Under the pieces are notes generated by a model. The model was given only the letters and a program-made list of their open reading frames with translations, searched no databases and was not told where the DNA came from. From the NCBI GenBank assembly GCA_045648145.1, contig JAZRNK010000072.1, positions 1 to 16,345 on the forward strand: a stretch of DNA of 16,345 nucleotides, read 5' to 3'. The position numbers and the translations under genes are program-made. Source of the stretch: UMGS172 sp045648145. GTDB taxonomy: Bacteria; Bacillota; Clostridia; Oscillospirales; Acutalibacteraceae. Of the stretch, positions 1 through 7,450 are shown in pieces; within the stretch, counting starts at the first letter, position 1, and each line of letters opens with the position of its first letter.

Positions 1-482
1 GGCAACATATATGCTCCGTTGTAGCAAACCGAGTAAGCCCATACGTTTTCCCACTCACTCCACGAGGCGCAAAAAATACCGCCCGAAATCACGTGACAAA
101 CAAACCTTAACACAACCGTCATGGCAACACCTGCGGCTATACCAAAAATGCCTTTTTTCTTAAAGACACCCGACAAGCCTAAAACGGTATACGCCAAAAT
201 GTAGTCAAACACCATACATCCTACAAGATACCACGGTGTAAGGCCCCAGCCAAGCATACCCTCGGCAATTCCAAATAATAATTGAATTGCCGAATAAATA
301 AACGCCGAAACAAGTCCCCACGAAGTATTATACATAATAGCGATGATAACAATCGGAAGCATTGAAAGCGGTGTAACCGAACCTCCCAACGGCATTTCAA
401 AGTGCGGCACAACCTCACTTAAAACGGTAGCCAAAGCCAACATTACGGCTGTTACGCAGATTTTTTTAACTGTTTTGTTCAT
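1..482 (-). CDS. thiT: Thiamine transporter ThiT, ECF S-component (partial, C-terminus off the left edge)
   Basis: Integral membrane substrate-binding subunit of an energy-coupling-factor transporter that takes up thiamine together with the shared EcfT/EcfA/EcfA' module (family knowledge). The 160 visible residues start at an ATG preceded by AGAAAGGAG and are very hydrophobic, with about five membrane spans in view. Family landmarks are the GGSVTPLSMLPI stretch near residues 33-44, TSWGLVSA at 53-60, an acidic-Tyr pair (D93-Y94), and the RFVCHVISGG segment at 126-135. By unaided alignment with Lactococcus ThiT, D93/Y94, H130 and N155 fall at thiamine-contacting positions. ThiT proteins are about 180-195 residues, so perhaps 20-35 are missing beyond the window. 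The TPP riboswitch immediately upstream independently supports the thiamine assignment. Expected to be expressed when TPP is low. Confidence 0.92.
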   Translation of the reverse strand, partial: MNKTVKKICVTAVMLALATVLSEVVPHFEMPLGGSVTPLSMLPIVIIAIMYNTSWGLVSAFIYSAIQLLFGIAEGMLGWGLTPWYLVGCMVFDYILAYTVLGLSGVFKKKGIFGIAAGVAMTVVLRFVCHVISGGIFCASWSEWENVWAYSVCYNGAYML

Positions 483-573
483 TTTTTCTCCTTTCTGTAC
501 TAAAAGCACGCGGCATTTTGCCAAAATTTGATTTTTGGGACAACCCCCAAAGGTAATCTCACAGAAAGGGAAA

Positions 574-605
574 CAAAAAAGTCCGCCACTGCCGGCGGAC
601 TTTTA
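574..605 (-). terminator. Intrinsic terminator of the TPP riboswitch
   Basis: On the minus strand, GTCCGCC (600-594) and GGCGGAC (587-581) form a 7-bp stem around GGCAGT, extended by four A-U pairs, and are followed by a T run. It sits directly after the TPP aptamer and before thiT, as expected for transcriptional control. A 5-nt stretch of the aptamer (TGCCG, 633-629) is complementary to CGGCA (594-590) in the terminator, a possible but short competing antiterminator pairing (inference). This hairpin would also stop transcripts reading out of rsmI. Confidence 0.85.
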
Positions 606-612
606 ACACTTT

Positions 613-706
613 GAAAAAATTCCTACGACGGCATTATCCGTATCAGGTCAACGGTCAGAACGAAACACGCTCTATCTCAGCCGAGTCAATTCTCAGCACC
701 CTTTTC
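613..706 (-). promoter_or_regulatory. TPP riboswitch (THI element) controlling thiT
   Basis: The minus strand carries the conserved THI-box signatures in the right order: GGGTGCTGAG, then GGCTGAGATAGAGC, then ACCTGATACGGATAATGCCG and CGTAGGAA. The ends GAAAA and TTTTC can pair as helix P1. In the characterised family, thiamine pyrophosphate bridges the two parallel helical arms and the bound form favours termination. Here an intrinsic terminator follows within about 10 nt, so the logic is probably transcriptional OFF by TPP. The downstream gene is a thiamine transporter, which fits. Confidence 0.95.
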
Positions 707-721
707 TGTTCAATTGTCTAT

Positions 722-749
722 ATTATACTCTTCTTTAAAAATTTGTCAA
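722..749 (-). promoter_or_regulatory. Promoter of the TPP riboswitch-thiT transcript
   Basis: Exact TTGACA (749-744), a 16-bp spacer and exact TATAAT (727-722) on the minus strand. The start point would lie near 714-716, just before the aptamer's P1 helix. The -35 hexamer overlaps the rsmI stop codon (746-748), so thiT is an independent unit packed directly against the end of the cysE operon. Confidence 0.88.
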
Positions 750-1582
750 TAGTTTTGGTCAACGATAGCTTTATAAATTTCATTTTTTCTGACCCCTGTA
801 ATACCTGCCGCCTCTTTAGCAGCCATGGTGGGTGACATTCCATCAGAAATGAACTTTTTAGCCAAGTTAAAGGCATCCTCTTTAGAAAACTCTGATTGAG
901 CCTCACTTTTTTCTGCACCATTGACAATAATGACAAACTCACCTTTTGGAGCCGTTTGAGAATATTTTTGCGATGCTTCCTTAAGAGTGGTAAGCTCACA
1001 GTTTTCGTGTAGCTTGGTCAACTCCTTTACGAGCGCAATTTTACGGTCTCCAAAGTATTTATACATATCCTTAAGCGTTGCTGAAAGCTTATGCGGCGCC
1101 TCATAAAAAATCAAGGTGCGCTCTTCGTTCTTGACCGCCTCTAAATGCTCAATACGGCTCGGCTTGTTAACCGACAGAAAGCCCTCAAAGCAAAAGCGAC
1201 CTGACGGCATACCCGAAATTGCCAACGCCGTTATCAAAGCGCTCGGTCCCGGTACCGACTCAACCTCAACATTACGCTCACGACAGTATCTCACCAAATC
1301 TTCACCGGGGTCAGAAATCGCCGGCATACCGGCATCGGTAACCAATGCACAGCTCTCTCCTGCAAGAATACGGTCGGCAATCACATCGTGACGCGTAACC
1401 TTATTATGCTCGTGATAGCTTACCATTGGCTTTTTAATTCCTAAATGATTAAGCAATTTTAGTGTGACGCGAGTGTCCTCTGCGGCAATAAAATCAACCG
1501 TTTCGAGAATCTCTGCCGCCCTTGGCGACAAATCGCCCAAATTTCCTATGGGCGTTCCAACCACGTATAACTTTGCGCTCAT
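746..1582 (-). CDS. rsmI: 16S rRNA (cytidine(1402)-2'-O)-methyltransferase RsmI
   Basis: SAM-dependent methyltransferase of the tetrapyrrole-methylase fold that 2'-O-methylates C1402 in the decoding centre of 16S rRNA (family knowledge). The 278-residue product shows the ordered family blocks: VGTPIGNLGDLSPRA near the N-terminus, AAEDTRVT, VTDAGMPAISDPG, VPGPSALITALAISG, IFYEAPHKL and VKELTKLHE. Length is typical. The ATG at 1582 was chosen because AAGGAAG lies at proper distance; an in-frame TTG five codons upstream would place that site inside the gene. It begins 11 bp after the TrmN6-like gene, a pairing also seen in other Firmicutes (yabB and rsmI), and is the last gene of the T-box-led cysE operon. 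Confidence 0.95.
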   Translation of the reverse strand: MSAKLYVVGTPIGNLGDLSPRAAEILETVDFIAAEDTRVTLKLLNHLGIKKPMVSYHEHNKVTRHDVIADRILAGESCALVTDAGMPAISDPGEDLVRYCRERNVEVESVPGPSALITALAISGMPSGRFCFEGFLSVNKPSRIEHLEAVKNEERTLIFYEAPHKLSATLKDMYKYFGDRKIALVKELTKLHENCELTTLKEASQKYSQTAPKGEFVIIVNGAEKSEAQSEFSKEDAFNLAKKFISDGMSPTMAAKEAAGITGVRKNEIYKAIVDQNY

Positions 1583-1593
1583 TTTACTTCCTT

Positions 1594-2331
1594 TCAAATA
1601 CTTTTGCCTTTACCCTGCTTGTAGTCGCCATAGATTTCCATCATCTCGTCCGACAACACACCGTTTTCCTCGACATAAAGCGGTGGCAGAATAGTCATTC
1701 CCTTTTTACCGCCAAGCCTTCCCTCAACCAAAATAAGCCAAGGCTCCTTACCGGGACGCTGAATAACCTCACGCATTACCTTAGGCTCAATGCCGCCATT
1801 TCTCATTTCGCAAATAACATCAGCCAAGCGTTCGGGGCGGTGACAAATACATAATCGTCCACCATATTTTAATAGATAAGACGCCGCCTTCACCACGTCC
1901 TCAAAACAGCACATCACTTCGTGACGCGCAATTTTTTGCGCTTCGGTAAGACTTTTAACCCCTGCGTTGTCTGCCTTGTAGGGTGGATTACAGGTAACAA
2001 GGTCAAACCTGCCTTGTGGCAAGTTGCCTTTTATGTCCTTCATGTCAAGATTATGAATGCTTAAAACATCCCTTAAATCATTCAATTCTGCCGTCTGCTC
2101 TGCAAGGTGAGTTGCTGATTTTTGTATGTCAACGCCGTACACCTGCTTGGCAGCGCCGTTTTTTATAAGCAACAGGGCAATGATTCCACAGCCTGTGCCA
2201 AGGTCACACGCCAAGTCCGACTTGTGACCGCCTGCAAAATCAGCAAGCAAAACCGCATCGGTACCAAAGGTGTGATCGTCGCTTACTAAAATCGAATACC
2301 TGCCCAACGGCTCTTTTTTTACTTCCGCCAT
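1594..2331 (-). CDS. TrmN6/YabB-like tRNA1(Val) (adenine-N6)-methyltransferase
   Basis: Class I SAM-dependent methyltransferase of 245 residues. The nucleotide-binding motif I is DLGTGCGI (43-50), the acidic end of strand 2 is YGVDIQ (65-70), and the catalytic motif is NPPY (115-118), which is typical of N6-adenine and N5-glutamine methylases. The N-terminal segment with FGTDAVLLADF matches the YfiC/TrmN6/YabB family, which methylates A37 in tRNA-Val in Enterobacteria; substrate in Clostridia is inferred. The start codon overlaps the cysS stop codon by one base (TAATG), so translation is probably coupled. It sits between cysS and rsmI, giving a small translation/RNA-modification cluster. The exact substrate is the main uncertainty. 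Confidence 0.85.
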   Translation of the reverse strand: MAEVKKEPLGRYSILVSDDHTFGTDAVLLADFAGGHKSDLACDLGTGCGIIALLLIKNGAAKQVYGVDIQKSATHLAEQTAELNDLRDVLSIHNLDMKDIKGNLPQGRFDLVTCNPPYKADNAGVKSLTEAQKIARHEVMCCFEDVVKAASYLLKYGGRLCICHRPERLADVICEMRNGGIEPKVMREVIQRPGKEPWLILVEGRLGGKKGMTILPPLYVEENGVLSDEMMEIYGDYKQGKGKSI

Positions 2332-3710
2332 TATTTACGGCTCCACTTAACACCCTGCGGTGTATCCTCAAGCACGATACCCATTTCGTTTAATTTGTCG
2401 CGGATAGCGTCGGCAGTTTTAAAATCTTTAGCCTTTCTTGCAGCAGTACGCTCGGCAATAAGAGCTTCAACCTCACTGTCAAGAGAATCATCTTTTTTGT
2501 TGTAAAGAATACCGAGTACCCCGCAAAGCTCGTCAAACAGCTCTAAAGCGGCGGTAAGCGAGCCCTTGCCTGCCGATGCTGCAACAAGCTTATTTATATC
2601 TCTTGCCAACATAAAGAGTGCGCCCAAAGCGTCGGCTGTGTTAAGATCGTCATCCATGGCCTCTTTAAACTGCTCTTTATAAGATTTTAAAAATTCAGGT
2701 GCCTCACCGCCGTCGGCAGCGTGCTCTATCGCAAACACAAGACCCTCGCGGCACTTATAAAGTCGGTCAAGCGAATTTATAGCCTGCTCAATAATTTCTA
2801 CACTATAGTTTATCGGACTACGGTAGTGCGACGAAATCATAATATATCTTATCGGCTCATAACCGAACTTGTCGGCAACCTCACGAACAGTAAAGAAATT
2901 GCCGAGTGATTTCGACATCTTGCGGTTATCAACGTTTATATAACCGTTGTGCATCCAATAGTGCGCAAAATCGCAACCATTAGCACATTCAGACTGTGCA
3001 ACCTCATTCTCGTGGTGCGGGAAAATTAAATCCTGACCACCACAGTGAATGTCAATAGTTTTGCCCAAAAATCTGCCTGCCATTGCCGAACACTCAATAT
3101 GCCAACCCGGTCTACCGTTGCCCCAAGGCGACTCCCAGAACGGCTCGCCCGGTTTTGCGCCCTTCCACAAGCAGAAATCCATTGCTTCCTCTTTAACCTC
3201 GGAAACATCAATTCTTGCACCTGCTTCAAGGTCCTCAAGCGGTTGATGAGAAAGCTTGCCGTATTCATCAAACTTTCTCGCACGGAAATAAACGTCATTA
3301 CCAGACTGATAAGCAAATCCCTTTTCTTGAAGTGAAGAAATGATATCAATAATAGCGTCAATATTTTCTGTTGCTCTTGGATGAACGGTTGCCTTGCGAA
3401 TATTCAAGCCTTCTGCATCGGTCCAAAACTCTTTAATATATCTCTCAGCAACCTCAGGCACAGTAATACCCTCTTCGTTAGCCTTTTTAATAAGCTTGTC
3501 GTCAATATCGGTAAAGTTCTGAACAAACTTTACGTCAAGTCCCGTCCATTCAAGATAGCGACGCAACACGTCAAAAACACAAAGAGGTCTTGCGTTACCG
3601 ATGTGTATAAAGTTATAAACCGTCGGTCCGCAAGCGTAAATTTTTACTTCACCGGGGTCAACGGTTACTAAATCCTGCTTTACTCTTGTAAGCGTATTAT
3701 AAATTTTCAT
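2331..3710 (-). CDS. cysS: Cysteine--tRNA ligase
   Basis: Cytosolic class I aminoacyl-tRNA synthetase that charges tRNA-Cys with cysteine. The 459-residue product has the HIGN version of the HIGH motif at 36-39 and KMSKS at 264-268. The zinc ligands that select cysteine by its thiol can be placed at C27, C207, H232 and E236 by comparison with the E. coli enzyme. The C-terminal part contains the DALR-type helical domain and ends normally. ATG at 3710 was preferred over a GTG three codons upstream because AAAAGGTG lies at the right spacing. It follows cysE by 30 bp, and the cysE-cysS order under one T-box is a known Firmicutes arrangement, coupling cysteine synthesis to charging. Confidence 0.97.
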   Translation of the reverse strand: MKIYNTLTRVKQDLVTVDPGEVKIYACGPTVYNFIHIGNARPLCVFDVLRRYLEWTGLDVKFVQNFTDIDDKLIKKANEEGITVPEVAERYIKEFWTDAEGLNIRKATVHPRATENIDAIIDIISSLQEKGFAYQSGNDVYFRARKFDEYGKLSHQPLEDLEAGARIDVSEVKEEAMDFCLWKGAKPGEPFWESPWGNGRPGWHIECSAMAGRFLGKTIDIHCGGQDLIFPHHENEVAQSECANGCDFAHYWMHNGYINVDNRKMSKSLGNFFTVREVADKFGYEPIRYIMISSHYRSPINYSVEIIEQAINSLDRLYKCREGLVFAIEHAADGGEAPEFLKSYKEQFKEAMDDDLNTADALGALFMLARDINKLVAASAGKGSLTAALELFDELCGVLGILYNKKDDSLDSEVEALIAERTAARKAKDFKTADAIRDKLNEMGIVLEDTPQGVKWSRK

Positions 3711-3740
3711 TTCTATCACCTTTTTATACCTTTGTCAAAT

Positions 3741-4376
3741 TTACTGTTTAGATAAACTATCAACCATCTCGGTAAGTGCGTTTATCCTGTTGTTCAATTC
3801 ATTAAACTGCTGTGCAACAGGGTCAGCAATGTTAACCTGATCAAGCAATTCTATTTTTTGGCCATTCTGCCTTACCACCCTTGCAGGAACACCCACCACG
3901 GTACTGTTTGGCGGTACCTCTTTCAAAACAACCGCGCCTGCGGCTATGCGCGAATTATCACCAACCTTGAACGGTCCCAAAACCTTAGCGCCCGTACTTA
4001 TCATTACGTTGTTGCCAATAGTGGGATGACGTTTTCCAACGTCCTTACCCGTACCGCCAAGCGTAACGCCCTGATAAATCAGAACATCGTCGCCTATTTC
4101 GGCCGTTTCACCAATTACAACGCCATGACCGTGGTCAATAACCAACCTTCTGCCGATAGTAGCGCCCGGATGAATTTCTATGCCCGTTTTTCTGGCGGCT
4201 CTTTGAGAAATCCACCTTGCTAAAAACTTGCAATTATGTTTATAGAACCAATGCGCTCTTCTATGCATTCTTATAGCTTTAACACCGGGATAAAGGAAAA
4301 AAATCTCCAACCAGCTTCTCGCAGCAGGGTCTCTTTCCTTAACGGCGGCAATGTCTTCCCTTATTCTGTCAAACAA
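3741..4376 (-). CDS. cysE: Serine O-acetyltransferase
   Basis: Transfers acetyl from acetyl-CoA to L-serine, making O-acetylserine, the acceptor for cysteine synthesis. The 211-residue protein has the N-terminal helical region with RMHRRAHWFY (36-45), followed by the left-handed beta-helix hexapeptide repeats. DHGHGVVIGE (81-90) and GKRHPTIG (114-121) hold the expected catalytic histidines H82 and H117. The last 25 residues look like a short coiled coil. I place the start at TTG (4374-4376), seven bases after a perfect AAAGGAGG. The longer open frame running to 4487 passes through the T-box terminator and antiterminator and is not a plausible protein start. Expression should rise when tRNA-Cys is uncharged. 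Confidence 0.95.
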   Translation of the reverse strand: MFDRIREDIAAVKERDPAARSWLEIFFLYPGVKAIRMHRRAHWFYKHNCKFLARWISQRAARKTGIEIHPGATIGRRLVIDHGHGVVIGETAEIGDDVLIYQGVTLGGTGKDVGKRHPTIGNNVMISTGAKVLGPFKVGDNSRIAAGAVVLKEVPPNSTVVGVPARVVRQNGQKIELLDQVNIADPVAQQFNELNNRINALTEMVDSLSKQ

Positions 4377-4384
4377 ACCTATTC

Positions 4385-4634
4385 CTCCTTTAAAAAAGAA
4401 AGCCTCCGTCAGCCAAATAGCCGACGGAGGCGAATTATCGCGGTTCCACTCCTGTTTGTAACTCTTAAAGCCTATAACGGTGGCCAAACCGCACGGGAAT
4501 ACTCAAATTCCTCCCGCGTGCTGATGGGTGCATTCGCCATGCTTTTTGCCCAAAACCATCTCAGTCTCTGTGGTTTTGTCCCTGTTGCACAAGTTCACGG
4601 TTACTGATCCCTTTTAACGCATTTATCTTACTTA
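4385..4634 (-). promoter_or_regulatory. T-box leader, cysteine-specific, controlling cysE-cysS-trmN6-rsmI
   Basis: The conserved T-box sequence TGGAACCGCG is present at 4448-4439. GGAG upstream and CTCC downstream, with GCG and CGC inside, build the standard antiterminator with its bulge. In the Stem I region, GAATGCACC carries a TGC codon at 4532-4530 in the sequence context of a specifier loop, which reads as cysteine. The acceptor-pairing bases TGGA would pair with UCCA, fitting a tRNA with discriminator U73 as in tRNA-Cys. A distal hairpin with arms CAAAACCA and TGGTTTTG matches a Stem I upper helix. Known logic: uncharged tRNA-Cys stabilises the antiterminator and transcription continues. 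Confidence 0.94.
4391..4431 (-). terminator. T-box intrinsic terminator ahead of cysE
   Basis: A 12-bp stem with one G-U pair, GCCTCCGTCGGC (4431-4420) with GCTGACGGAGGC (4413-4402), loop of six, followed on the minus strand by TTTCTTTTTTA. Its 5' arm contains the CGCCTCC that the antiterminator needs, so the two structures are mutually exclusive. The cysE ribosome binding site begins right after the U tract. Confidence 0.93.
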
Positions 4635-4640
4635 TATTAC

Positions 4641-4668
4641 ATTATATCAATTATTTTTAATTTGTCTA
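4641..4668 (-). promoter_or_regulatory. Promoter of the T-box cysE operon
   Basis: TAGACA (4668-4663), one mismatch from TTGACA, then a 16-bp spacer and exact TATAAT (4646-4641). The start point would be near 4634, at the beginning of the T-box leader. The promoter lies only about 8 bp past the stop codon of the zinc-ribbon gene. Confidence 0.8.
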
Positions 4669-4675
4669 CAATTTT

Positions 4676-5476
4676 TTATATTTGTTGGTCCTTAATTAAA
4701 TCTTTTGCCCAGAAGAACAACACGTAGAAGAAGGCGGCAGATGCAGCCGTTGCAATTCTTGCAGTCCAGTTTCCATCGAAAATTGAGAGGGTTTCGAGTA
4801 TTGCATTTACAAGCAACCACGCTTTTACCACTGCAAACTTGTCTATAGCAATAACACCGGTTTCTGCTGATGTCACAAACGATTTTGCGCATTTTCTGAA
4901 ATTACCGAAACAGAAAACATTCAAAAATACTACTGCTACGGTTATGATAATAAATACAACGCCTATAATAGTCCATCCGAGTCCTAAAAACGCCGCCGGT
5001 AACTGTTCTGCTTCAAATATTTCTATAAAGCTTTCACCGGTGAAAATGTTGGCAAAAAACAGCATAATCAGTGATGCCAAACCAAGTAAGCCTACTGCCA
5101 CCCAGTTTATAACCCAGATTATTGTTGCACTCACACTCAAAATCTTTAAAGGAGTTATGTATCCTGAGAACTTATCACTTATTGCTGACTGACGAAGCAA
5201 CCAGAACGACACCGCGCACAAAATATCAAGCACTACGTCTAAGCTGAAATCGAACAACCCTGCCACCGCATATACTGTCACAAGAATACAGGCTGCCAAA
5301 AACAAATTGGATGAAAAAATGTTTTTGAAAAAGCCGTAAACGGCAGGTACTTGAGCGCTCTGCTCCCCAACAGAAGTAGCTTGTGACTCCTGCTGTACCT
5401 CACGCAAATCTGCACCACAAGCAGTACAAAAGACGCTGCCGTCTTGAATTTCTTTACCACATTTTACACACCACAT
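4676..5476 (-). CDS. Zinc-ribbon membrane protein of unknown function
   Basis: 266 residues, with an N-terminal CxxC-N10-CxxC zinc ribbon (C3, C6, C17, C20) of the zinc_ribbon_2 type. A polar linker (about 22-46) follows, then a strongly hydrophobic region with some five or six predicted spans (roughly 57-77, 78-95, 110-142, 160-190, 216-232, 240-256). The ribbon should face the cytoplasm, since it precedes the first span and there is no signal peptide. No catalytic motif is visible. ATG at 5476 follows AAAGGGGGA. It starts 21 bp after pgsA and is the last gene of the long recA-pgsA run; the cysE promoter follows at once. Proteins of this layout are common in Clostridia, and the specific function is unknown. 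Confidence 0.8.
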   Translation of the reverse strand: MWCVKCGKEIQDGSVFCTACGADLREVQQESQATSVGEQSAQVPAVYGFFKNIFSSNLFLAACILVTVYAVAGLFDFSLDVVLDILCAVSFWLLRQSAISDKFSGYITPLKILSVSATIIWVINWVAVGLLGLASLIMLFFANIFTGESFIEIFEAEQLPAAFLGLGWTIIGVVFIIITVAVVFLNVFCFGNFRKCAKSFVTSAETGVIAIDKFAVVKAWLLVNAILETLSIFDGNWTARIATAASAAFFYVLFFWAKDLIKDQQI

Positions 5477-5497
5477 AATAATCCCCCTTTAAAAATA

Positions 5498-6103
5498 TTA
5501 TTTAGATGAATCAATACACTCGTAACTGTCCTTCATGTAAATAACACCCGAAAGTGCTGCAAAGACAGTTGAAATCCAAAGTATAACGTTATATACGATT
5601 ACAAAAATTTCGGTCAATACTGCCGACAAATTAGTGGCAGCAGACATTAACGGCACAATACTCTCGGTAAAATACAACGTTGCAATACCAAACAATATCG
5701 CCACCATCTGCGTAACCGTTTTGACCTTGCCCCAAATGTTTGCGGCAATAACCTTTTTTGAATCAGACGAAACAGCCACAAGCCTTAAAGACGCTATCAT
5801 AAACTCTCTGAAAAGCACTATAAACAGCACCCACGCAATACCGTAACCAAAACCCTTTGCCAAAAAAGCAATAAAGGCGGCGGTTGTCAGCATTTTGTCT
5901 GCCAACGGGTCCAAAAACTTACCAAAGCTTGTCACAATATTCTGTTGTCTTGCTATTTTACCGTCAAGAAAATCGGTAAACGAAGCCACCGCAAAGAGCA
6001 CAAAGGCAACAAGATAATGATGCGGAAACTCAATCAACATTGCCGCCATAAAAAGCGGTGTCATAATAATACGTGCTACTGTCAGTTTGTTGGGTAAATT
6101 CAT
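5498..6103 (-). CDS. pgsA: CDP-diacylglycerol--glycerol-3-phosphate 3-phosphatidyltransferase
   Basis: Membrane enzyme that makes phosphatidylglycerophosphate, the committed step to phosphatidylglycerol and cardiolipin. The 201-residue protein has the complete CDP-alcohol phosphotransferase signature D-G-x2-A-R-x8-G-x3-D-x3-D at D47, G48, A51, R52, G61, D65 and D69, preceded by the usual MNLPNKLTVARI start and embedded among about five hydrophobic spans. ATG at 6103 is preceded by AGGAGAG. It follows rimO by 24 bp; rimO and pgsA are also neighbours in Bacillus, where recA and cinA lie downstream. Here recA lies upstream and no cinA is present in the window. Confidence 0.95.
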   Translation of the reverse strand: MNLPNKLTVARIIMTPLFMAAMLIEFPHHYLVAFVLFAVASFTDFLDGKIARQQNIVTSFGKFLDPLADKMLTTAAFIAFLAKGFGYGIAWVLFIVLFREFMIASLRLVAVSSDSKKVIAANIWGKVKTVTQMVAILFGIATLYFTESIVPLMSAATNLSAVLTEIFVIVYNVILWISTVFAALSGVIYMKDSYECIDSSK

Positions 6104-6127
6104 AATGCTCTCCTGTCCTTACAGATA

Positions 6128-7450
6128 TTATTCTACTTGGCCTAAAAGGTCATATTCCAAAACGTCGTTAATTCGCACGTTTACAAACGTGCCTATCTCC
6201 TGCGCAGCTTGTGCAATAAAGAAAACCTTGCCGTCAATATCGGGCGCGTCACTTTTACTGCGTCCAAAATAACATTTAATATAATCGTCGTAACCTTCGA
6301 CCAACACTTCCTGTAAAGTGCCGATTTTTTCGCTATTTTTAGAAATAGTTATGGTAAACTGGTCGTTCATAACAGCTTCACTTCGGTCAACACGTACCTG
6401 CATATCAATTTGGTCCTCAAATTGCGCCGCCATTGTACCCTCTTCTTCAGAGTACGCAAAACAACCCAGTCGGTCAAACCGCATATCCTTTACAAATTCG
6501 CAAACCTGTGAAAACTGCTCCTGCGTTTCACCCGGAAAACCGGTTATAAGCGTTGTACGGAGCGTAACGTCAGGCAAAACACTTCTGATTTTATTTATCA
6601 AGGCCTCAAGGCTTTGTCTATCGCCCTTGCGATTCATCCGCTTTAATATATCACCGTTGACGTGCTGAATGGGTATGTCAAGATAATTTAAAACCTTGTC
6701 CTCATTTTTCATAACCTCTAAAAGCTCATCAGTAATGCGCTCAGGATATGTATATAAGGTGCGTACCCAATGTATTCCGTCAATTTTACAGACCTCTTTT
6801 AAAAGCTCGGGTAATTTTGAAGTGCCGTAAATGTCCTCGCCGTACCTTGTAGTGTCCTGCGCCACAAGAATGACCTCTTTAACACCGCTTTTAGCAAGCG
6901 ATATTATTTCGGTCAGAATATCCTCTATCGTACGGCTTCTAAAACGGCCACGGATTTTAGGTATTGCGCAGTAGGTACAGCAGTTATCACATCCTTCGGC
7001 AATTTTAACGTATGCCGTATATTTCGGCGTGGTCAAAAGACGTTCACCCGAAAAGCACAAGTCCTCTTTTTTGCCGTAATAACCGCCTTTTTTACCGTTT
7101 GTTGCATCAGCAACAATATCAACGATATTATTGTTTCCCGCAAGACCGACAACCACGTCAACCTCAGGCATTTGCTCTAATATCTCGTCTTGATAACGTT
7201 CAGCAAGACAACCTGTGACTATAAGCGCCTTAAGGTTACCCTCCTGCTTATATCTCGCTACATCAAGAATGTTCTCAATAGCCTCTGCCTTGGCATCCTC
7301 AATAAAACCGCAGGTGTTAACAATTATCACTTCTGCCTGGGACTCGTCAGAGGTTATTTCATATCCCGCTGTCTGCAGCTTTTTTAACATTATTTCCGCA
7401 TCGACCACGTTTTTGGGACAGCCGAGCGAAACCATACCGATTTTAAACAT
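6128..7450 (-). CDS. rimO: Ribosomal protein S12 methylthiotransferase RimO
   Basis: Radical-SAM iron-sulfur enzyme that adds a methylthio group to a conserved aspartate of ribosomal protein S12 (family knowledge; MiaB is the sister family acting on tRNA). The 440-residue product has the N-terminal cluster cysteines C11, C47 and C81. The radical SAM motif CDNCCTYC (C154, C158, C161) is followed by IRGRFRSR, which favours RimO over MiaB. A TRAM domain fills roughly 370-440. The ATG at 7450 overlaps the recX stop as TGATG, and GAGGAA lies just upstream; a TTG one codon earlier is less likely. Placed between recX and pgsA. Confidence 0.95.
   Translation of the reverse strand: MFKIGMVSLGCPKNVVDAEIMLKKLQTAGYEITSDESQAEVIIVNTCGFIEDAKAEAIENILDVARYKQEGNLKALIVTGCLAERYQDEILEQMPEVDVVVGLAGNNNIVDIVADATNGKKGGYYGKKEDLCFSGERLLTTPKYTAYVKIAEGCDNCCTYCAIPKIRGRFRSRTIEDILTEIISLAKSGVKEVILVAQDTTRYGEDIYGTSKLPELLKEVCKIDGIHWVRTLYTYPERITDELLEVMKNEDKVLNYLDIPIQHVNGDILKRMNRKGDRQSLEALINKIRSVLPDVTLRTTLITGFPGETQEQFSQVCEFVKDMRFDRLGCFAYSEEEGTMAAQFEDQIDMQVRVDRSEAVMNDQFTITISKNSEKIGTLQEVLVEGYDDYIKCYFGRSKSDAPDIDGKVFFIAQAAQEIGTFVNVRINDVLEYDLLGQVE

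Noticed and set aside
4236..4607. Plus-strand open frame of 123 codons opposite cysE and the T-box
   Set aside because: It is antisense to a strongly supported riboswitch and gene, has no family motif, and no ribosome binding site of the local type.
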